From Pirellulaceae bacterium (lineage in GTDB: Bacteria > Planctomycetota > Planctomycetia > Pirellulales > Pirellulaceae): 64,000 bases of DNA. Below are positions 28,001 through 37,721 of the stretch, one piece after another; position 1 is the stretch's first letter, and the number at the start of each line of letters is the position of its first letter. The stretch lies in assembly GCA_020852965.1 (NCBI GenBank), contig JADYZV010000009.1, positions 1 to 64,000 on the forward strand, given 5' to 3'. The notes below the pieces were generated by a model that saw nothing but the letters and a program-made list of their open reading frames with translations, was not told where the DNA came from and ran no database searches. The position numbers were made by a program, and so were the translations under genes.

Positions 28001-31000
28001 AATCGATTGCCAGTGCGATCAAGCGTGAAACGAAAACATCTTGTGTTGCATTCGTATCGGTCAACGAGGTTAGATTCGTCGACTGACTAACGAAGCCGAT
28101 GGTCGAACCATCGTCGTTGATGACCGCCATCGTTGACGACGCATCGCCCGCCACAGTACCTTGGCCAACGCGCGACACCAATTGCGTCGTAGGCGAAACG
28201 GCTAACCAGTTGCGAACGAAGATATCGAAAATGGTGTTGCTGTCATCGGTGATGGACGCATCCAGATTTGTAGAGTAGCTTTCAAATGCGACGGTCTTTC
28301 CATCGCGGCTCAGGCGTGGGTTGTCGCTCCAAGAATTCCCGGCGGCGAGACCGTCCGCACTGACTGTAATTAAATGCGTGCTGGGGGATGCCCCTCCGCG
28401 GTCGCGTACATAAACCTGCCAATTGCCCTCAGCTAAAGTGCTCAGATTGTACGCATAGGAGACAAACGCCACGTAGCGACCGTCCCCACTGACGCTTGGC
28501 CGTTCTGCGGGGTAATCCGCAAAAGTCGAATCATCATCAATGGATATTCGCTCGGTCGCCTCCGACGACAGATCGCGCAGATAGACTTGTACGTACCCCG
28601 GTGCACCTTCCACATCGGGAACCAGCCCCAGAGATGAACTGGAAAAAGCAACGAACTGCCCATTGTCGCTGACAGCGAAATCAGCGGATACACCGTTGCG
28701 GCCAGTATACAATCCAGCCCCCTTAGCCGACACAACGGTCGCACCGCTGGCCGAATAGGCAAACACGTCTTGATTTGCGCCATTTGCATCGGCCACCCCA
28801 GCCACCAAGTTGGAGGCATTGCTCGCGAAGACTATTCGGCTGCCGTTATCGCTTGGTTCAGGCTGGTACGAAGCGCGATTGGCGGCGACGTTAGTCCCCG
28901 CTGCGCGGCTGAGCAACGTGGTCACTGGCAGAGCGGACTTCCAATCGCGCATGAACACATCGCGAGCCGCATTGCCATCGGCAGTGATCGATCCATCTAA
29001 GGCGCTAGCATCGCTTTCAAAGACTACCGTTAGGCCATCATTGCTCAGCCGAGCGTTTTGCGATGAACCTTGTCCAACGCCTGTCCCCGAACTATCGACT
29101 GATAATAAACTGATTGTGACCGCCACGCGATCGCGCACATAGACTTGCCAATTGCCGTTGTTGGCAATCGGTCCCAAATTGTTCGCATAAGACTCAAACG
29201 ACACGAAACTGCCGTTTCCACTGATGCTCGGTCGTTGGGCGGGATAGTCGGCAAAGTTGGAATCGCTGTCGAGTGAAATGCGCTCCGTGATGCCTGTCGT
29301 CGTATTGCGCACATAGACTTGCGAATAGACTGGATTGCCAGCCAGGTCGAGCACCAGTCCTTGAGAACTACTGGTGAAGGCGACCAATTCGCCCGTGTCG
29401 CTGATATCGAAGTCAGCAGCAACCCCCTGATCGCCAGTGAGCAGGCTGGCAAGCTTGAGACTCACCAACTGCAAGCCGGTATTTCCAAAGGCAAAAATAT
29501 CTTCTCCAACGCCATTGGCATCGGTATAGCCCGCCAACAGGTCGCTCGCAGCACTACTGAACACCACGCGATTGCCAGTGTCACTGAGCTCCGCCCGTGT
29601 CGAATTTTGATTACCACCCGCGCTAGCACCGGCCTGTCGACTGAGCAAGAGTAGCGGCCCCGGGCTGGCCCACTGTTGCAAAAACGTATCGGTGTGACCG
29701 TTGTCGGTCACGCCTGCTGGATCGAGATTAGCGGCCGCACTTTCAAACGCGATCCATTGACCATCGTGGCTAATGCTAGGGTTCAAGGAATAGCTATCGC
29801 CGGCGCTCCCAGCGGCTTGGCTGATCAACGTCGTGGTCGCCGAGCCCGGCCCGGTAGCACGATCGCGAACATAGACTTGCCAATTGCCATTGTTGGCCAA
29901 CGGGCTGAGGTTGGAAGCGTATGACTGGAAGGCAACGTAGCGCCCATCGCCACTGATACTGGGACTATTTGCTGGATAGTCTGCGAAGTCAGCAATACTG
30001 TTGACTGAAATACGCTCGGTGTACTGTGCGTTTAAGTCACGCCAATAGACTTGCTCGTAATGGGGAGATCCATTGACGTCAGCCACAATTCCTTTTGAGG
30101 TGCTGCTGAAGACGACAAACTGTCCATTGTCGCTGAGATCAAAACCCGCTCCGATACCGGTACTTCCCGTAAACACTCCAGTACCCTTGGCAGTTACCAG
30201 TGCCAAAGAGGTTCCATCGTAGGCAAACAGATCGATCGCATTCCCGTTAACATCCGCGATGCCGCTGACCAAGTCGGTCGATGCGCTGTTGAAAACAACT
30301 CGCAAACCATCGTCGCTCATTTCCGGCTGGGAGCTGGAGTAATTGCCTGCTACCGTAGCGCCCGCTTTGCGACTGAGTAGCTGGTTCACCGCACCCGCAT
30401 TCTGCCAATTGCGCAAGAAAATATCGTACTGACTGTTGTTGTCGGCAGTGATCGCAGCATCGAGATTGGTGGCCAAACTTTCAAAGGCGACTTTGGTGCC
30501 GTCATGACTGATGCGCGCGTTTAGACTGGTACTATCCCCGACGGCAGTGCCGGCCGCATCGATGCTGATCAAAGTAGTTGTGGCCGTGTCGCGATCGCGA
30601 ACGTAGATTTGCCAATTGCCATTATTAGCCACGCTACCGAGATTGCCGGCGTAGCTTTCGAAGGCAACGTAGCGCCCATCACCACTCAGGCTCGGCGTTT
30701 GCGCCGGCGCATCGGCATAGGTCGAATCGGCATCTACGCTAATCCGCTCTGTAATCGGCGCGAGAGGATTGCTCAAATCGCGTACATAAACTTGCGAATT
30801 GCCTGAAATCGCGTTGAGGTCAGCCACCAACCCCGGCGATGAGCTGGCAAAAGCGACGACCTCTCCAGTATCGCTGACAGCGAAACCGTCAAGCGTTCCC
30901 GCTCGCCCAGTGTACGTTCCACTCCCTTTGACCGTCACTGCAGAGAGGCTCGAGCCGTCATAGACGAAGATATCGGCGGAAGCACCATTTACATCAGCCA

Positions 31001-34000
31001 AGCTAACCAAGTCGGACGAAACACTAACAAACACCACTATCGATCCGTCGTCGCTTAGTTCGGGCTGATTCGCTCGCAGATTCCCGGCAACGCCTGCGGA
31101 CGTCGATCGACTAAGCAGCCTGGTCACTGGCGAGGGCGCATTCCAATCTCGCATAAAAACATCTACGTCGCCGTTGGCGTCGCTGCTAATCGTCCCGTCC
31201 AGATCGGTAGCAAAACTTTCAAAGGCCACGGTATTTCCGTCATGGCTAATGCGCGCGTTTTGCGACGCATCATTCCCCACCGCAGACCCATCGCTATTGA
31301 CACTAACCAAGGCTGTCGTCAACAACAGTCGATCACGAACAACGACTTGCAATTGTCCATTGCTCAAGGTGCCAAGATTGGAAGCGTAGGTTTGAAAGGC
31401 AACGATGTCGCCATTTCCACTAATGCTTGGTCGCCCGGAAGGACCGTCTCCTGCGCCCGTTCCGGTCGAATCAATACTGACCAGCGAAGTCACCCCTGCC
31501 GCGCGCACAAAAACGTCTTGAGCAGAATTGCCATCTAGTGGATCTAAATTGGTGCTGGAGGAACTGAAAGCGACGACCTGACCGTCATCGGAAATGCTCA
31601 CTTCACCATAGAGAATTCCCGCATCTGCGGTTGCTGTTCCGCCAGCATCAACGCTCAAGGTGCTGATGGACGAACCGCTCACGTCGAAGGCGAACACATC
31701 CCACTGACTATTGGAGTCGGTCACCGAGGCGTCTAGGTCGCTAGCTAAGCTTTGAAAAACTACGGTACTGCCATCACGACTGACCTGTGGAAACTCCGAT
31801 CGTCCAGCAGCGGTAGTGGTACTCGATGCCGCACTGACACTAACCAGTGACGTGGTGGCTGTATTCATATCGCGCACGTAGACGTCCAAGTCACCATTGC
31901 CATCGGAGATGCCTGCCACTAAATCGCCGGCAGAGGTCGCGAATGCAATGCGGCTACCATCGCCGCTGATCGACGGTCCATAGGAATAGTAGTTACTTGC
32001 ATACGTCCCGGTTGCGTTTAGGCTAACCAACTCCAAGGTGTCGGCCTCTCGGCTCCAGCGATAAATGTTCGTCCAATAACTACCAGCGGTCAGACTCGGG
32101 TCTGCAATATCCAAATTATTGGCATTGCTAACGAAGGTGACATATTTACCGTCGGCACTGATAACCGCTTCGTTTGATGCACCGTTCGCGGCAAAGCCGT
32201 TGACATCGTGACTGACTAGCGTCACTACACCAGTAAGCAGGTCGCGCAGGAAGACATCGGCGGTATCATTCCCGTCTTCAGGAACTAGGTCGGACGCATC
32301 GCTTGAAAAGACCTCATAACGCCCATCGGCGGACAGCGAATGTTCGCTACGACTGGAGCCGGCATTGCCCAGGGTAGCGACCGCGGTTTCCACGGAAAGA
32401 TATTGGTTGGTAGCACCGCTGACATCGAAGGAAACTAGGTCATAAACGGAATTGGTATCGCTGACAGTTGACTGCAGATTGGCGGCACGACTGCGATAGA
32501 CGACGTGCGAACCATCGCGACTTACCTGCGGCGATCTGGAATCCCAATTTCCGGTAGTCGTCGCCGCCCCATCGGTGTGACTGACCAAGACCGTCGTCTG
32601 CGCGCTCACATCGCGCAAATAGACATCAACATCACCATTGCCGTCAGTAACACCTGACACTAAATCATCGGCAGAGGTTGAAAAGGCGACCAAATTACCA
32701 TCACCACTTATCGATGGTTCGTACGAATAGTAATTTGCAGCATTGTCCTCCCCTGCGTTCCGACTGACCAATTCCAACTCACCATCGGCTCGCTTCCAAC
32801 GATAGACGTTGGACCAATAGACACTCGAGTCGGGCCCCGTGCCGGTCACGTCCAGATCGGTGGCTGAACTGAGAAAGGCTACATACTCTCCGTCAGCGCT
32901 AATGACCGCTTCGAAAGAGCTACCATTGGCGGGACCGCTAACACCTCGGCTGACAAGCGTCACTTCTCCAGTTTGCAGATTGCGAAGGAAGACATCACTG
33001 CTTGCATTGCTGTCACCAGGAACCAAGTCAGAAGCATCACTAGTGAAAACTTCGTAGACGCCATCCGCCGAAAGAGACCGGTCCGTGCGCGACGAACCGC
33101 GATTGACAGTGCTGGGTGCCGAAGACTCCACGGATACGTACTGGTTGGCACCACTACTGATGGTGTAGGAAACCAGGTCGGCTTGGTTATTGGCATCGCT
33201 AACTCCACTCTGCAAATCGGACGAGTAGCTCGAATAAACGATATGCGTTCCATCGCGGCTGACACGTGGGCTGCTCGAATACCAGTTGCCGGTAGTAGTA
33301 ATGGATGAGGCTGTATGACTGACTAACGCCGTACTGGGGATGATGGCGGGCAGGGCGCTAGCATCCCCCATATCGCGCACGTAGATATCACGACTGGAAT
33401 TATTATCCGTTAGCGAGGCCAGCAGATTCCCGGCATCGCTGGCATAGGAAATCCAACGACCGTTACCGCTGATCGACGGTTCCCCCGATGTATTATCTCC
33501 ACCGTTGTCGTCGGCGGCGTTGACAGTTACCAGTCGCAATTCGCCAGTTAGCCGTTCCCAGCGATAGACGTTCCAATTTCCTTGCGTATCGTTGGTACCC
33601 GTCACATCCAGGTTGGTCGCCGCACTGACAAAGGCCACAAAATTTCCGTCCGCGCTTATCACCGCCTGGTTCGAATGATAGGTGGCTGCAGCTCCTCCCA
33701 CTGTACGACTGACCAACGTAATCTCGCCTGTCTGTAGATTGCGGAGGAAGACGTCCGACATGTTGTTCGTATCATTCAATACCAGATCATTTGCTCTGCT
33801 GGTGAAGACTTCGTAGTTTCCATCGGCGGACAATGAGTGGTCGGTGCGCGTCGACGCTTGACTCGCGCTTCCTGGAGCATCGACCTGGACCGAGACGTAT
33901 TGATTGTCTCCTGTGTCGACTAGATACGAGACCAAATCGTATTGGCTATTGATATCTTGAACGCCTGCCTGGAGATCTCCAGCGTAACTAAGGTAGACGA

Positions 34001-35474
34001 CTCGCGAGCCGTCGCGACTTAGGCGGGGATTGGTGGAGACATTATTGCCAGCGATAATGGACGCTGGGGACGAACTGGTCGAGCGACTGACGAGAACTGC
34101 AGCGCCCGTGCTGGCACGAAACAGATAAATATCCAAGTTTCCGTTGTCGTCGGTAACATTGGCTTGCAGATTGGATGCGTAGGTGGAAAAGGCCACTAAA
34201 CTACCGTCTCCGCTTATCGACGGTTCGTACGAGGAATTGTTGCCACCATCGTCGCCAGCCGCATTGACACTCACCAGTCTCAGCGCACCGGTTGCTCGCT
34301 CCCAAAGAAAGACATTCTGGGTGAAGTTGCTGGGGTTAGGTCCACTTGTCACCTCCAAATTCGACGCAGCCGAAACAAAGGCCACGAAATTACCATTGGA
34401 GCTGATGACCGCGTCACTCGAATACCAATCGGCAGCCAAGCCCCCCTGGCCTTGACTTACTAGAGTAACGGCCCCCGTTTGCAAATCGCGTATGAAGACA
34501 TCGCTGTAACCATTGGTGTCGCCAGGCACCAGGTCCGACGCTTCGCTGGAAAAGACTTCGTAGCGTCCATCGGCTGACAACGAGTGCTCGGTGCGCGAGG
34601 AGTCGCCATTGCCGGTGGAGGCAGCGGTCGTTTCGAGCGAGACGTATTGATTCGTGCCAGCACTCACCAGATACGACACCAGATCATAGGTACTGTTGGC
34701 ATCGCTTGCGCCACTTTGCAAATCACTCGCGCGGCTATAGTAGGTGACCCGAGCGCCATCACGACTGATCTTGGGCTGGCTGGAATCCCCATCGCCCGCC
34801 GTCAGCGGTGCACCAGCGGCATGACTGACTAGAGCTGTCGATTGAGACGTCAAGTCACGCATATAAACGTCTAAGTCGTTGTTGTCATCGCTGACACCCG
34901 ACACGAAATTAGACGCATACGTCGCATAGGCGATGCGAGATCCATCGTCGTTGATCGATGGATAGTACGAGCTATTGTCACCGCCGTCGTCAGCTATTGC
35001 GTTTTGACTGACCAAGGTGAGCTTGTTCGATGCTCGCTCCCAGCGAAAAATGTTCTGATAGCCTGTCACAGAATTCGTGCCGGTTACATCCAAGTTCGTG
35101 GCCGTACTCTGAAAAGCTACGTAGCGACCATCAGCACTGATCACCGCTTCGTCGTTGGAACCATTCGCAGTCTCGCCAACGGCATTACGACTTATCAGCG
35201 TTACCGTACCCAGACGCAGATCGCGCAAGAAGACATCGCGGTAGCCGTTGCTGTCTCCCGAAACGATGTCGCTGGCATCGCTGGAGAAAACGAGAAAGCG
35301 TCCGTCGGCTGAAAGCGATTGCTCCGTCTGAAAGCTGGTGTAGTTGTTAGCCGCTGCCAAGCCGCTTTCGGCTTGACTGATCAAGGCAGGGGCACCGTAT
35401 GTCAGTACGATTCGATGCTCAAGCGCTTCGCCAACTAACAGACGACGAAAACGACTTCTTTGCTGACCGCGCAT
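25089..35474 (-). CDS. Giant surface protein: TolB-like propellers, seven Calx-beta domains, dockerin-like end
   Basis: This is a 3461-residue protein. I chose ATG 35474 over the in-frame GTG at 35489 because GAGGGG lies seven bases before the ATG. The N-terminus has the planctomycete extracellular signature (ALEHRIVLTYGAP), not a classic signal peptide. Residues about 25-2480 are dozens of TolB/WD40-like propeller motifs of the type SADGRYVAF...DVFVRD, built from larger units of roughly 230 residues. Seven Calx-beta domains follow (about 2490-3265), several ending in TITDNDPPP. Next comes a domain starting near VVGDGTSQRSNVTQI. The end has two dockerin-like calcium loops, GDIDGDRDVDGMDNF and FDYNGGGVIDGIDNF. 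It is probably secreted or surface-bound and binds calcium. The ligand is unknown. Confidence 0.9.
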   Translation of the reverse strand: MRGQQRSRFRRLLVGEALEHRIVLTYGAPALISQAESGLAAANNYTSFQTEQSLSADGRFLVFSSDASDIVSGDSNGYRDVFLRDLRLGTVTLISRNAVGETANGSNDEAVISADGRYVAFQSTATNLDVTGTNSVTGYQNIFRWERASNKLTLVSQNAIADDGGDNSSYYPSINDDGSRIAYATYASNFVSGVSDDNNDLDVYMRDLTSQSTALVSHAAGAPLTAGDGDSSQPKISRDGARVTYYSRASDLQSGASDANSTYDLVSYLVSAGTNQYVSLETTAASTGNGDSSRTEHSLSADGRYEVFSSEASDLVPGDTNGYSDVFIRDLQTGAVTLVSQGQGGLAADWYSSDAVISSNGNFVAFVSAASNLEVTSGPNPSNFTQNVFLWERATGALRLVSVNAAGDDGGNNSSYEPSISGDGSLVAFSTYASNLQANVTDDNGNLDIYLFRASTGAAVLVSRSTSSSPASIIAGNNVSTNPRLSRDGSRVVYLSYAGDLQAGVQDINSQYDLVSYLVDTGDNQYVSVQVDAPGSASQASTRTDHSLSADGNYEVFTSRANDLVLNDTNNMSDVFLRNLQTGEITLVSRTVGGAAATYHSNQAVISADGNFVAFVSAATNLDVTGTNDTQGNWNVYRWERLTGELRLVTVNAADDNGGDNTSGEPSISGNGRWISYASDAGNLLASLTDNNSSRDIYVRDMGDASALPAIIPSTALVSHTASSITTTGNWYSSSPRVSRDGTHIVYSSYSSDLQSGVSDANNQADLVSYTISSGANQYVSVESSAPSTVNRGSSRTDRSLSADGVYEVFTSDASDLVPGDSNASSDVFLRNLQTGEVTLVSRGVSGPANGSSFEAVISADGEYVAFLSSATDLDVTGTGPDSSVYWSNVYRWKRADGELELVSRNAGEDNAANYYSYEPSISGDGNLVAFSTSADDLVSGVTDGNGDVDVYLRDVSAQTTVLVSHTDGAATTTGNWDSRSPQVSRDGSHVVYRSRAANLQSTVSDTNSVYDLVSFDVSGATNQYLSVETAVATLGNAGSSRSEHSLSADGRYEVFSSDASDLVPEDGNDTADVFLRDLLTGVVTLVSHDVNGFAANGASNEAVISADGKYVTFVSNANNLDIADPSLTAGSYWTNIYRWSREADTLELVSLNATGTYASNYYSYGPSISGDGSRIAFATSAGDLVAGISDGNGDLDVYVRDMNTATTSLVSVSAASSTTTAAGRSEFPQVSRDGSTVVFQSLASDLDASVTDSNSQWDVFAFDVSGSSISTLSVDAGGTATADAGILYGEVSISDDGQVVAFSSSSTNLDPLDGNSAQDVFVRAAGVTSLVSIDSTGTGAGDGPSGRPSISGNGDIVAFQTYASNLGTLSNGQLQVVVRDRLLLTTALVSVNSDGSAVGNDASQNARISHDGNTVAFESFATDLDGTISSDANGDVDVFMRDWNAPSPVTRLLSRSTSAGVAGNLRANQPELSDDGSIVVFVSVSSDLVSLADVNGASADIFVYDGSSLSAVTVKGSGTYTGRAGTLDGFAVSDTGEVVAFASSSPGLVADLNAISGNSQVYVRDLSNPLAPITERISVDADSTYADAPAQTPSLSGDGRYVAFESYAGNLGSVANNGNWQIYVRDRDTATTTLISIDAAGTAVGDSTSLNARISHDGTKVAFESLATNLDAAITADNNSQYDIFLRNWQNAGAVNQLLSRKAGATVAGNYSSSQPEMSDDGLRVVFNSASTDLVSGIADVNGNAIDLFAYDGTSLALVTAKGTGVFTGSTGIGAGFDLSDNGQFVVFSSTSKGIVADVNGSPHYEQVYWRDLNAQYTERISVNSIADFADYPANSPSISGDGRYVAFQSYASNLSPLANNGNWQVYVRDRATGPGSATTTLISQAAGSAGDSYSLNPSISHDGQWIAFESAAANLDPAGVTDNGHTDTFLQQWASPGPLLLLSRQAGASAGGNQNSTRAELSDTGNRVVFSSAASDLLAGYTDANGVGEDIFAFGNTGLQLVSLKLASLLTGDQGVAADFDISDTGELVAFTSSSQGLVLDLAGNPVYSQVYVRNTTTGITERISLDSDSNFADYPAQRPSISGNGSFVSFESYANNLGPIANNGNWQVYVRDRVAVTISLLSVDSSGTGVGQGSSQNARLSNDGLTVVFESDASALDGSITADGNAARDVFMRDWKSALPVTTLLSRAAGTNVAANRASYQPEPSDNGSRIVFASNASNLVAGVADANGANQDVFAYSASGATVVSAKGAGLYTGRNGVSADFAVSDNGQFVAFSSSSLGLVPDVEGAPGYVQVYLRDLSSEATERISIDDDSTFADYPAERPSVSGDGRYVAFVSYAYNLSTLAEGNWQVYVRDRGGASPSTHLITVSADGLAAGNSWSDNPRLSRDGKTVAFESYSTNLDASITDDSNTIFDIFVRNWLAVSPTTQLVSRVGQGTVAGDASSTMAVINDDGSTIGFVSQSTNLTSLTDTNATQDVFVSRLIALAIDSVTQDEGDSGTTSYTFTVELLSPTNQTVTVDYTTVDNSATVANSDFVAKAGSLSFAPGETLKTITILVNGDMVLEPDEVFNLVLSNVVHADILYGTGTGTIVNDDTEINVADATVIEGDSGMVQLAFEVTLVVPSRRTVTVDFATADGTATLADSDYLAATGTLSFDPGQTTKTILVDVQGDTVREQHETMLLNLSNATNALIIDGAAVGNILNDDTDASINSVSLLEGNSGTTTAQLTVTLSHPSALTVTLDYATANGTATLVDNDYQTATGTLSFAPGETTKTIDVLVSGDTTPEDYETLFVNLTNAVNAGITTGQGVVTIENDDTHISIDDVTVSELDSSSVNAVFTVMLSKASALTVSVQVDTQDMDAKAPGDYTAIVGGMVSFAPGETSKTVTVLIQGDTLDEFDEQYRVNLSTAVNGEIVDSFGLGTITDNDPPPSLSIDDVTVVEGDGGFVQAVFTVSLSAPSGKPISVAYATAGDTATAVTDFTSASGTLNFAAGVTSQQITVQIVGDLLDEFDETYFVNLTNPVNATISDGQGLGTITDNDPPPTVSIGNATVTEGDIGHVTMYFTVSLSTASGKPISVGYSTQSDSAIAGDDFVAASGTLNFASGETSQQVSVDILGDLLDEIDETFFVNLATPVNVTIDDGQGLGTITDNDPPPSLSISDASVVEGNSGTTNAVFTVTLLSASGKTVTVDYTTTNGTAVSPDDFATTSGTLTFAPGETSKQILVPVVGDTLDELTETFVVNLSNPNNATLADAQGVGTIVTDEAPKVASMVVGDGTSQRSNVTQIVVKFNSLVTIDDHLGDAISVSRLAGSYGAAGSVATTWTTSTVNGKTELLILFSGGMTRGTQKALIDGNYKLTLKAERFSLTDTPTVKLDGDNDGTGGDDYAFGSDINDKFFALYGDIDGDRDVDGMDNFVFRASYGKNPGQAGYNIAFDYNGGGVIDGIDNFFFRQRYGKSLGF

Positions 35475-35481
35475 GACTAAA

Positions 35482-35487
35482 CCCCTC
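35482..35487 (-). promoter_or_regulatory. Shine-Dalgarno site deciding the giant gene start
   Basis: GAGGGG on the minus strand, seven bases before ATG 35474, is a strong ribosome site in a region where most genes have none. It lies inside the codons that follow the alternative GTG at 35489, so the ATG is preferred. Confidence 0.65.
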
Positions 35488-35629
35488 ACCAGTGAACGGA
35501 ACCTACGTCAAAACACTGACAAAAAGGCTACACTGAGGAAATAACAAAAGCCATAGGTGGTAGTTTTATTTCGAGGAAAATCCGCTTTCAGGTTGTTCCG
35601 CCCCCCTTTTGACCATGGGATTGGCCGTC

Positions 35630-36658
35630 CTACCTGCCGTGCTGCGCTTCCCCGCTGACCAAGGTCTTGATACGACACAAATTAGAATCGACGGTCATGT
35701 ACAAATAGCCGTCGGGACCAAAACAACAATTGCTGGTCGGCATGCCGGTAACCAAGCGTCCGAGCAACTTGCCGTCGGCCTCCATGACATAAATGCCGCC
35801 TGGTCCGCTGGCCCACAAACGCCCCTGATTGTCAACTGCCAAGCCATCGGGCAAGCCGGGCTCTTTGGCAACGCGATCGGTCACGTTGTTGATCTCTTTG
35901 CCCGCCTCCAACGTACCATCCTCCTTGACAGCATATGATGTCCAATTGGCCTGTGCGGGATCGGACTGAGCCACGTAGAGAGTTTTTTCGTCAGGCGAAA
36001 ACGCGATGCCATTGGGACGATTGATCTCCTTGGTCAACAGTGTCAAGTTGCCGCTGGGGCTGAGACGAAAGACGCCGCAGAAGTCGAGCTCGCGCGATGC
36101 GTCATCCGCCCTGCTAGGCAGACCATAGGGCGGGTCGGTGAAGTAGATGTCGCCATTCGATTTGAGCACAGCGTCGTTGGGACTGTTGAGTCGCTTACCT
36201 TGATAATTGTCTACCAGAGTCCGCTTGCCGCCCTTTTCCGTTAGCACGCTCAAGCGGCGATCGCCATGCTCGCACATGACCAAGCGACCCCGCGGATCGA
36301 GCAACAGTCCGTTGGAACCTGGCTCCAGGCCGTAGTAGGTTACCCCGGTGTAACCGGACGGAGACATAAATAGCGAAATCGTTCCGTCGGTCTGCCATTT
36401 GAAAATGGTATTGCGCGGAATATCGGAGAACAGTAGATACCCGTCGCTATTGCCCACCCATACAGGCCCCTCAGTCCAAGTAAATCCGCTGGCCAGCACT
36501 TCGATCTTAGCGTCCTTCACCACTAATTGATCCATCGCGGGAGTGACCCGCTCGATCGAGCCGAGCGTCTGCTGAGCCATGACGATCGGCAGATTGAGCG
36601 ACATGCCAAGATAAAATAACGACAATGATATTACTGCAGCTACAGGACGAAGGTTCAT
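35630..36658 (-). CDS. SMP-30/gluconolactonase family protein, secreted
   Basis: This 342-residue protein has a signal peptide (about 1-29, ending VMAQQ). The mature protein is a six-bladed propeller of the SMP-30/gluconolactonase family, with motifs FTWTEGPVWVG, RLNSPNDAVLKSNGDIYFTD and INRPNGIAFSPDE that carry the metal-binding Glu, Asn and Asp residues. The usual reaction is hydrolysis of a sugar lactone in the periplasm, and the substrate here cannot be told. Its length fits the family. It is divergent from the Fe-S carrier gene. The R/G-rich genes around it do not suggest a pathway. Confidence 0.9.
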   Translation of the reverse strand: MNLRPVAAVISLSLFYLGMSLNLPIVMAQQTLGSIERVTPAMDQLVVKDAKIEVLASGFTWTEGPVWVGNSDGYLLFSDIPRNTIFKWQTDGTISLFMSPSGYTGVTYYGLEPGSNGLLLDPRGRLVMCEHGDRRLSVLTEKGGKRTLVDNYQGKRLNSPNDAVLKSNGDIYFTDPPYGLPSRADDASRELDFCGVFRLSPSGNLTLLTKEINRPNGIAFSPDEKTLYVAQSDPAQANWTSYAVKEDGTLEAGKEINNVTDRVAKEPGLPDGLAVDNQGRLWASGPGGIYVMEADGKLLGRLVTGMPTSNCCFGPDGYLYMTVDSNLCRIKTLVSGEAQHGR

Positions 36659-37025
36659 ATTGAATAACTCTCCAAGTGCTAAATCGAAGTACTAAAACAC
36701 GAGCGGATGGGCCTCTAAGGCAGTCTGGCGACCATCATACAATATAAACCGGCCCGTTCCGCGTGTCGCTCCGCCAATCGACGGGGACTGAGTCAAGCTG
36801 GCTTCGAGCATCCGAGGTAGGACCATCACTGGCTGACCAAACGTGCAAAATATCGCCGGAAAGCGTCAAACATTCCATTGCGACTTGCCCCAAGACGGGG
36901 TTGACGCATATAAAATAGAGATATCTGTAGCTACGGGCGCGCCAGCGACCTGCCCGATAAGCTTCGCTCGGTTCACTTCCCAACGATCCAGTTCGTTCAA
37001 TTGTATAGAGAAAAGAGGTTCCGCT
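36659..37025. other. Divergent promoter region
   Basis: This gap of about 365 bases lies between the lactonase gene and the Fe-S carrier gene and must hold both promoters. No repeats or riboswitch-like structure was seen. AGAGG lies eight bases before the Fe-S carrier start. Confidence 0.5.
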
Positions 37026-37358
37026 ATGGCCGTATTGCTAACCGAAAACGCCGCCAACCAAGTTCGCAAGTTCCGCGAAGAGAATCAATTTGGCGACGAC
37101 ATGTTCTTGCGCATTGGCGTGGCCGGAGGTGGTTGTAGCGGTTTCAACTACACGCTCGCCTTCGACGACAAATTTGACGATTCGGCTGACAGCCGTTACG
37201 AACATCATGGCGTGGCCGTCGTGGTCGACAAGAAGAGTTCGCTGTACCTCGATGGTACCACCGTCGATTGGTACCACAGCCTCGAGAAGCAAGGCTTTAC
37301 GTTCGACAATCCCAACGCCGTCAAATCGTGCGGCTGCGGCAGCTCGTTCTCGGCATAA
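37026..37358 (+). CDS. IscA/HesB-type iron-sulfur carrier protein
   Basis: This 110-residue protein starts at ATG 37026, with AGAGG as ribosome site; an upstream extension of the frame to 36843 is not needed. It has the three conserved cysteines of A-type carriers: C37 in GGGCSGFNY, and C102 and C104 in SCGCGSSF. The length fits the family. It would carry [2Fe-2S] or [4Fe-4S] clusters from the scaffold to apoproteins in the cytoplasm. ErpA, IscA and SufA cannot be told apart from sequence alone. No other isc or suf gene is next to it. A five-unit hairpin array begins 36 bases downstream of its stop. Confidence 0.93.
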   Translation: MAVLLTENAANQVRKFREENQFGDDMFLRIGVAGGGCSGFNYTLAFDDKFDDSADSRYEHHGVAVVVDKKSSLYLDGTTVDWYHSLEKQGFTFDNPNAVKSCGCGSSFSA

Positions 37359-37393
37359 TTGCTTTCGAGTCCAGCCGCTTCACATGGTTTCGG

Positions 37394-37707
37394 CCCCCCG
37401 CCAGCTCGCCTGGCGGGAGCCAAAGTTTTCGAGTTAGAAAGCGGACAGCTTAGAGCAGCCCCCCGCCAGCTTGCCTAGCGGGAGCCAAAGTTTTTGAGAT
37501 AGAAAGCGGACAGCTTAGAGCAGCCCCCCGCCAGCTTGCCTAGCGGGAGCCAAAGTTTTGCAGATAGAAAAGCGGACAGCTTAGAGCAGCCCCCCGCCAG
37601 CTTGACTGGCGGGAGCCATAGTTTTGCAGATAGAAAAGCGGACAGCTTAGAGCAGCCCCCCGCCAGCTTGACTGGCGGGAGCCATAGTTTTTGAGATAGA
37701 AAGCGGC
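37394..37707. repeat. Five-unit tandem array of 65-66 bp, each with a hairpin
   Basis: Five units start with hairpins at 37397, 37462, 37527, 37593 and 37659. Each contains CCCGCCAG, a five-base loop, and CTGGCGGG (CTAGCGGG in units 2 and 3), then GGAGCCA and an A/T-rich stretch with AGATAGAAA and GCGGACAGCTTAGAGCA. Units differ by a few substitutions and a single base in length, so they arose by tandem duplication. The array directly follows the Fe-S carrier gene. The only open frame through it on the minus strand is a product of the repeat. Confidence 0.95.
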
Positions 37708-37721
37708 GAAGCGTCAGTCCA

